Source: Undibacterium sp. Jales W-56 (GTDB lineage Bacteria > Pseudomonadota > Gammaproteobacteria > Burkholderiales > Burkholderiaceae_D). From it: a stretch of DNA of 64,000 bases. A model generated the notes under the pieces. The model was not told where the DNA came from, did not search any database, and worked only from the letters and a program-made list of their open reading frames with translations. This document shows positions 58,858 to 64,000 of the stretch, piece by piece. A program made the translations under genes and the position numbers. Position 1 is the first letter of the stretch. Every line of letters begins with the position of its first letter. The stretch spans positions 1-64,000 of the forward strand of contig NZ_JAJLQW010000007.1 of the NCBI RefSeq assembly GCF_025548535.1, read 5' to 3'.

Positions 58858-59724
58858 ATGCGTTTCTCCCCTGCTCGCCGCTTATTTCAGGTCTTGGCTG
58901 CTGCCGGCTTATTGTCCATCTCCAGCCTCGGTCTTGCTCAGCAGGTATTGCGGGTCTCTGCGATCCCGGATGAGGCGCCGACGGAGTTGCAGCGCAAATT
59001 CAAGCCCCTGGGCGCTTACCTGGAAAAGAAATTGGGCATGAAAGTCGAGTTCACGCCGGTCACCGATTACGCTGCCTCAGTCGAAGGTCTGGTCAATCAC
59101 AAACTCGACATGGTGTGGTTCGGCGGCTTCACTTTTATCCAGGCCAAGGTGCGCAGCAAGGATCAGGTTATTCCCTTGGTACAGCGCGAAGAAGATGAGA
59201 AATTCAAATCGGTTTTTATCACCACCAAGGCGGACATCAACAAGCTCGATGACCTCAAAGGTAAAACCTTCGCTTTTGGGTCAGAATCATCGACATCCGG
59301 CCATCTGATGCCGCGTTCGTATTTACTCGCTGCCAAAATCAATCCCGACACCGACTTAAAGCGTATCGCCTTCTCTGGCGCGCACGATGCCACCGTCGCG
59401 GCGGTCGCTGGCGGCAAAGTCGATGCAGGTGCCTTGAATATCTCCGTCTGGGAAAAACTGCTGGCGCAAAACAAGGTGGATGCCAAGCAAGTTAGGGTGT
59501 TCTATACCACACCCGGCTACTACGACTACAACTGGACCGTACGCGCCGATATGCCGGCAGAATTGCGCAAAAAAATCACGGATACCTTCCTCTCGCTGGA
59601 TGCCGGCAAAGCAGAAGATAAAGAGATTCTCGACCTGCAACGCACCAGCCGGTTTATCCCGACCAAGGCTGATAATTACAAGGCGATTGAGGCGGCGGCG
59701 CACAATGCCGGCTTGCTGAAATAA
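58858..59724 (+). CDS. PhnD-like ABC binding protein (possible selenate importer)
   Basis: From the ATG at 58858 the product has about 288 aa: signal peptide (LFQVLAAAGLLSISSLGLA) and a PhnD-type domain (AIPDEAPTELQRKFKPLGAYLEKKLGMKVEFTPVTDYAASVEGLVNHKLDMVWFGGFTFIQA; GSESSTSGHLMPRSYLL). This subgroup is often annotated as a selenate-binding protein. Phosphite and phosphonate remain possible. It heads an operon with an ATPase and two permeases. Confidence 0.85.
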   Translation: MRFSPARRLFQVLAAAGLLSISSLGLAQQVLRVSAIPDEAPTELQRKFKPLGAYLEKKLGMKVEFTPVTDYAASVEGLVNHKLDMVWFGGFTFIQAKVRSKDQVIPLVQREEDEKFKSVFITTKADINKLDDLKGKTFAFGSESSTSGHLMPRSYLLAAKINPDTDLKRIAFSGAHDATVAAVAGGKVDAGALNISVWEKLLAQNKVDAKQVRVFYTTPGYYDYNWTVRADMPAELRKKITDTFLSLDAGKAEDKEILDLQRTSRFIPTKADNYKAIEAAAHNAGLLK

Positions 59725-59740
59725 GGCTGCCTGCGCCCTC

Positions 59741-60583
59741 ATGATGTTGCAACTACAAGAGGTATCAGTTCGTCATCCGGCGTCAGCGACCCCGCATGTT
59801 GCGGCCTTAAGCGATCTGACCTTGAGCATCAATACGGGCGAACAGATCGCCCTGATCGGTCCATCCGGTGCCGGCAAGACCACGCTGTTGCATACGCTGG
59901 CATGTGCGTATCGACCGGCACAAGGCAACTATATTTTATTTGACCGGCAGCCTTGGGCCTTGTCTGAACGGGCCAGGCATCTGCTGCGCCGTCGCCTGTT
60001 TCTGGCGCCGCAAACGCCGCCGCTGCCGCCAAGGCAACGCGTCGTTACCGCCGTGCTGGCGGGACGTTTGCCGTCATGGTCCGTATGGCGCGCCTTACGC
60101 AATTTGATCAAGCCGCTGCAACCGGAAATCGCCTTCGACGCGCTGGCCCGTTTTCACTTACAGCATAAATTATATGAACGTGTCGACCGTCTGTCGGGCG
60201 GCGAACGCCAGCGCTGCGGGCTGGCCCGCTTGTTGCTATCGGATGCCAGCCTGCTGCTGGTCGATGAGCCGCTGTCCGCGCTTGATCCGACCCTGGCAAT
60301 CCAGACGTTGAAAAGCCTGCAGCAAGAAGCCAGCGAACGCAATGCGACGCTGATTTGCAGCTTGCATCAGGTTGAACTGGCCCGCGCGCATTTCAAGCGC
60401 ATTATCGGTTTGCGCGATGGCAAAGTCGTATTCGATAGCGAGCAGGTCACCGACGACATGCTCGCTGCGCTGTACGCCAGCGACCACCGCAATGCGCGAA
60501 CCGCAGCGCATCCTGTTGCCAGCCCCGCAGACACCGCGCTTTCAGGCAAGTCCGTGGTCGCCGACGATCCACGTTGCTTTTAA
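59741..60583 (+). CDS. PhnC-like ABC transporter ATP-binding protein
   Basis: This 280-aa ATPase has Walker A GPSGAGKTT, signature LSGGERQRCGLARLL, Walker B LLLVDEPLSALD and the switch histidine in CSLHQ. It starts 16 bp after the binding-protein gene. The C-terminal 20 residues are divergent and may be tail sequence only. Confidence 0.9.
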   Translation: MMLQLQEVSVRHPASATPHVAALSDLTLSINTGEQIALIGPSGAGKTTLLHTLACAYRPAQGNYILFDRQPWALSERARHLLRRRLFLAPQTPPLPPRQRVVTAVLAGRLPSWSVWRALRNLIKPLQPEIAFDALARFHLQHKLYERVDRLSGGERQRCGLARLLLSDASLLLVDEPLSALDPTLAIQTLKSLQQEASERNATLICSLHQVELARAHFKRIIGLRDGKVVFDSEQVTDDMLAALYASDHRNARTAAHPVASPADTALSGKSVVADDPRCF

Positions 60584-60587
60584 CCGC

Positions 60588-61436
60588 ATGATGAGAGCGC
60601 AACCCGGCAGCTATGCCAACATGCCAGCACATGATCCGGCATGGCGCAGTCGCCTGACGTTTGCTTTGCTCGGCTTGCTGCTGTGCTGGCCGATTCTGGT
60701 GGCAACGGAATTTAAACCCTGGCTGCTGGCTGATGCGCAAAGTCTCAGTGCCACCGGGCGTTTTTTGTCGGGATTTTTCCCGCCTGCGCATAGTGCCGAG
60801 TTTCTATCGATGGTTCTTGCTGCAAGCTGGCAAACCGTCGCAATGGCGACCGCCGGCATGACGCTGGCATTGGTCTGCGCGATCCCGATGACGCTGATCG
60901 TGACCGGACATTTATCCATTTCGCGCATAGGCACAGGGCGTATGCGCCTGCTGGCGACGGTGATACGGCACATGGTGCGCTGGTTGCTGGTCTTATTGCG
61001 CAGCGTACCGGAATTGGTCTGGGCATTATTGTTTGTGCGTATAGTGGGCCTCGGCCCCACCGCAGGCGTATGCGCCATCGCCCTGACGTATTGCGGCATG
61101 CTGGGTAAAGTGTATGCAGAAATTCTGGAAGCTGGCGACGCCCATGCCAGCGATACCTTGCTACAAAATGGCGCCAGTCGGCTCTCTGCTTTCTTCTATG
61201 GCGCCTTACCCAATGCGGCGGCAGAGCTGATGTCGTATACGGTGTATCGCTGGGAATGCGCGATACGCGGCTCGGTCGTGATGGGCTTTGTCGGCGCTGG
61301 CGGTCTGGGGCAAAGCATGGATGAATCGATGAAAATGCTCTCCGGCGCTGAAGTCTCAACCATGTTAATCGTGTTTGTCTTACTGGTTGCCATCGCTGAC
61401 GCTGTCAGTAAATTATTCAGGGAGCGCCTGGAATGA
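60588..61436 (+). CDS. PhnE-like permease, first copy
   Basis: From the ATG at 60588, 4 bp after the ATPase stop, the product has 282 aa and about six membrane helices with the PhnE coupling block (RSVPELVWALLFVRIVGLGPTAGVCAIALTYCGMLGKVYAEILEAGDAHASDTLLQNGA). It pairs with the second permease. Confidence 0.88.
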   Translation: MMRAQPGSYANMPAHDPAWRSRLTFALLGLLLCWPILVATEFKPWLLADAQSLSATGRFLSGFFPPAHSAEFLSMVLAASWQTVAMATAGMTLALVCAIPMTLIVTGHLSISRIGTGRMRLLATVIRHMVRWLLVLLRSVPELVWALLFVRIVGLGPTAGVCAIALTYCGMLGKVYAEILEAGDAHASDTLLQNGASRLSAFFYGALPNAAAELMSYTVYRWECAIRGSVVMGFVGAGGLGQSMDESMKMLSGAEVSTMLIVFVLLVAIADAVSKLFRERLE

Positions 61437-62245
61437 GCCCCGCTCACACCACCAGAGCCGCTTTACCGCTGCCGCCGAAGCGTCTCAGTTGGTCGCTCGC
61501 CGTTATCGTATGTCTATCGGCGATCCTGATCATCAGCAGTTTTTATAGTTTAAAAATAAACTGGTCAGCGCTATTTTCAGATGCCGCGATCAAGACATCG
61601 CGGGAGTTTTTGCAAGGCTTTGCGCCTCCGGATTTATCCCCATCGTTATTGAAGAAAACTTTTTTTGCCGCATTTGAGACGCTGGCCATGTCCGCCTTAG
61701 GCACCTTCCTCGCAGCCGCTGCGGGACTCTGTCTGGCGCTTCCCGCCAGCGGACGTTTTGGCATCATGGCGATGCGCTTTACCCGCTTGCTTCTGAATGT
61801 CGCACGTGCAATCCCGGAATTGGTCTGGGCATCGATCATGTTGATTGCCGCAGGTTTAGGGCCGTTCGCCGGCACGATCGCACTGGCGGCGCACACCGCC
61901 GGCGTGCTGGGCAGACTATTTGCAGAAGCCTTAGAAAACGCACCGCATCATGCTGCCGCCACCTTGAGGATAAACGGCGCCGGCATTCTCAGCAGTTTTT
62001 TATATGCGACGCTGCCGCAGGCGCTGCCGCAGATGCTGTCCTACACTTTGTACCGATGGGAAAACAATATCCGCGCTGCTGCCATCTTAGGTGTGGTCGG
62101 CGCCGGCGGGCTCGGGCAAATGCTGAAATATCACTTGTCTCTGTTCCAGATGCAAACCGCCGCCACCGTGATCATCGCCATGCTGCTATTGGTAGCCATG
62201 GTGGATGCGCTGAGTTTTGCCCTCAGACGCTGGCTAGTCCGTTAA
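61433..62245 (+). CDS. PhnE-like permease, second copy
   Basis: This 270-aa permease is closely related to the previous one (RAIPELVWASIMLIAAGLGPFAGTIALAAHTAGVLGRLFAEALENAPHHAAATLRINGAG). The two probably form a heterodimer. The ATGA overlap with the first copy indicates coupled translation. Confidence 0.88.
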   Translation: MSPAHTTRAALPLPPKRLSWSLAVIVCLSAILIISSFYSLKINWSALFSDAAIKTSREFLQGFAPPDLSPSLLKKTFFAAFETLAMSALGTFLAAAAGLCLALPASGRFGIMAMRFTRLLLNVARAIPELVWASIMLIAAGLGPFAGTIALAAHTAGVLGRLFAEALENAPHHAAATLRINGAGILSSFLYATLPQALPQMLSYTLYRWENNIRAAAILGVVGAGGLGQMLKYHLSLFQMQTAATVIIAMLLLVAMVDALSFALRRWLVR

Positions 62246-62270
62246 TCGATTCAATCAACTTTTTTCTTTT

Positions 62271-62792
62271 ATGCCGCAGCATTTTTCGATCAGACCCGCC
62301 ACAGCCAATGATGCCGCACCCATTGCCGCACTGGGCATCCAGGTGTGGTTGCATACCTATGCGACCACCGGCATATCTACATCGGGTGCTAATTATGTGT
62401 TGAGCGAATTTACCGAGCATCGCTATCAACAGTTGATTGCGGATACCAGCAAGGATTTGATGGTTGCGGAGATCGGCGACCATCTGGTCGGCTACGCGAT
62501 GATAGGATGGGGCAATATGTTTACCGATGTCCAGGTAGAAGTCGAAAAACTGTATGTGCAGGAATATTTTACCGGTCAAGGGATAGGCAAAGCCTTGCTG
62601 GCATCATCCCGGCTCGCCGCACAAAAATACTGTGGCACTCCGTCGGTATGGCTAATGGTGAATGCCAAAAACATGAATGCGATCCAGTTCTACCAAAAGC
62701 TCGGATACCGGCACGAAGGCGATACTGATTTTGTTCTGGATGGCGTCAAGCACAAAAATCATGTCATGGTTCTGCGAACCGCTATCAATTAA
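62271..62792 (+). CDS. GNAT-family N-acetyltransferase
   Basis: This 173-aa protein has a GNAT domain with the acetyl-CoA loop YFTGQGIGKALLASS near residue 100 and the C-terminal NAKNMNAIQFYQKLGYRHEGD block. RIRPA-like start (FSIRPATANDAAPIAALG) fits the family. It follows the importer genes by 25 bp on the same strand. Its acceptor is not evident. Confidence 0.88.
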   Translation: MPQHFSIRPATANDAAPIAALGIQVWLHTYATTGISTSGANYVLSEFTEHRYQQLIADTSKDLMVAEIGDHLVGYAMIGWGNMFTDVQVEVEKLYVQEYFTGQGIGKALLASSRLAAQKYCGTPSVWLMVNAKNMNAIQFYQKLGYRHEGDTDFVLDGVKHKNHVMVLRTAIN

Positions 62793-63260
62793 TGCTGGAC
62801 GAAATTTAAAATTGCCAGGACCTACGCAAAACGGCAAGCTGCCCACCAGAATTCAGATTGAACCCGCATACTGGATGCGGCTTTCAGAGGCATTTCGCGC
62901 CAACAGGCGCACCCAGCTTGCGGGTTCGTTTTGGCATCAACACGAGATGGAGCCGGTTACTCTTGCTTTTTTCTGTGCTTTTCTCTGCGTCTCGTTGTCC
63001 CGGTACCGAGAGGTTTTAGTTTTTGCGTAAGCCCTGATTACATTACTCATCGACACAGTTTCACAAAGGAAATTCAGCGGATGTTTCCTGATTGTCTTGG
63101 CGATAGTCGAACACAGTCTGCCAGCGACGAAGAATAGGCTCATCCATGATGAGCAGGATAGGCAATTCCAGAATATCTACGGTCGCAAGGGCTAAATCCT
63201 TTATAATTAGCCAGTTATAACAAGCGTCAGCAAAATTTCCTCTGGCTGCCGAGTCTATTT
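62793..63260 (+). other. Intergenic region before argF
   Basis: These 468 bp hold no gene I can support; the short frames in it have no recognisable family. TATAAT at 63202-63207 is a good -10 candidate for argF, but I found no matching -35. The rest shows no clear repeat or RNA. Confidence 0.4.
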
Positions 63261-64000
63261 ATGGCTATCAAACATTTCCTGCAGTTCTCTGACTTCACAC
63301 TTGCCGAATTCAATTATGTGATGGAGCGTGCCCGCATCATCAAGCGCAAGTTCAAGACTTACGAAACTTATCATCCCCTGCTCGACCGCACCCTGGTCAT
63401 GGTGTTTGAAAAAAACTCCACACGTACCCGCCTGTCGTTCGAAGCTGGCATGCATCAGCTCGGCGGCGCCGCGATCTATCTGAATACCCGCGACAGCCAG
63501 CTCGGCCGTGGCGAACCGGTCGAAGACGCCGGCCAGGTCATGTCCCGCATGTGCGACATCATCATGATCCGTACGTTTGAACAAGAAATGATAGAACGCT
63601 TCGCAGCCAATTCCCGCGTGCCTGTGATCAATGGCCTGACCAATCAACATCATCCCTGCCAGGTATTTGCCGACGTCTTTACCTACGTCGAGCATCGCGG
63701 TTCAATCACAGGTAAAACGGTGGCCTGGATAGGGGACGCAAATAATATGCTGTACTCCTGGTTGCAGGCGGCCCAGATTTTTGACTTCCATCTGAACATC
63801 TCAACCCCAAAAGGCTATGACATCGATATGTCACTGGTCGCACCGGGGAATACGCATTTCACTTTATTCGACAATCCATCCGACGCCTGCGTCGAGGTTG
63901 ATCTGGTCAACACCGACGTCTGGACCAGCATGGGTTACGAAGAAGAGAATCAGGCACGCCTGCAAGCCTTCGATGGCTGGATCGTCGATGAAGCAAAGAT
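63261..64000 (+). CDS. argF: Ornithine carbamoyltransferase, 5' part
   Basis: The frame starting at the ATG at 63261 stays open to the window edge, giving the first 246 residues of about 305. It has the carbamoyl-phosphate motif STRTR at 53-57, RGEPVEDAGQV near 83 and HPCQ at 131-134. It makes citrulline from ornithine and carbamoyl phosphate in arginine synthesis. Truncated only by the window end. Confidence 0.96.
   Translation, partial: MAIKHFLQFSDFTLAEFNYVMERARIIKRKFKTYETYHPLLDRTLVMVFEKNSTRTRLSFEAGMHQLGGAAIYLNTRDSQLGRGEPVEDAGQVMSRMCDIIMIRTFEQEMIERFAANSRVPVINGLTNQHHPCQVFADVFTYVEHRGSITGKTVAWIGDANNMLYSWLQAAQIFDFHLNISTPKGYDIDMSLVAPGNTHFTLFDNPSDACVEVDLVNTDVWTSMGYEEENQARLQAFDGWIVDEAK

Overview
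This window looks like chromosomal DNA of a betaproteobacterium, most likely of the Oxalobacteraceae/Burkholderiales type. The pointers are a 2-methylcitrate operon of the acnD/prpF kind with a divergent prpR, TctD/TctE-like two-component systems, a Gram-negative porin, and the start of a Burkholderiales-style argF. The family assignment is inference from gene content. No rRNA or tRNA gene was seen.

Layout. (1) 1-3963: a type I-F CRISPR array with 66 visible, apparently identical 28-bp repeats, transcribed on the minus strand and running off the left edge. Its leader lies at 3964-4195. (2) 4196-4834: a decayed KilA-N gene. (3) 4850-13260: a complete type I-F cas set on the minus strand (cas1, cas2-3, then csy1-csy2-csy3-csy4), with a divergent WYL-domain regulator at 13418. 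(4) 14438-17868: three exported minus-strand proteins (thioredoxin-like, TonB C-terminal, amino-acid-type binding protein). (5) 17945-26201: a NitT/TauT-type ABC importer, a porin, a TctD/TctE-like two-component system and a SulP transporter. (6) 26246-28222: a DUF2252 protein and two small unknowns. (7) 28329-36119: a czcCBA-type metal efflux pump with its two-component system. (8) 36357-44763: assorted metabolic and unknown genes. (9) 44922-55118: the propionate (2-methylcitrate) cluster prpBC-acnD-prpF-prpE with divergent prpR and a sigma-54 promoter. (10) 55173-57163: a CheY/CheC/diguanylate cyclase operon. (11) 57219-62792: a lipase, a PhnCDE-like (possibly selenate) importer and a GNAT acetyltransferase. 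(12) 63261-64000: the start of argF.

The most interesting element lies in the 186 bp between cas2-3 and csy1. On the strand opposite to the cas genes there is a crRNA-like gene (8736-8810). It has two degenerate CRISPR repeats around a 19-nt guide. The first pseudo-repeat keeps the exact 8-nt crRNA handle, and both keep a perfect 5-bp Csy4-type hairpin. The guide matches a site 45 bp away at 8673-8691, which has a 5'-CC PAM, a perfect 11-nt seed, and mismatches only at positions 12, 18 and 19. That site overlaps the likely promoter of csy1-csy4. The arrangement predicts an RNA-guided repressor by which the Csy complex silences its own operon. It resembles the Cas-regulating RNA (CreR) and CRISPR-repressed toxin-antitoxin (CreTA) families. 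The cas1-cas2/3 half of the locus appears to have a separate promoter facing the WYL regulator, so the two halves may be controlled independently. Within the array, two spacers from overlapping protospacers reveal the CC PAM directly.
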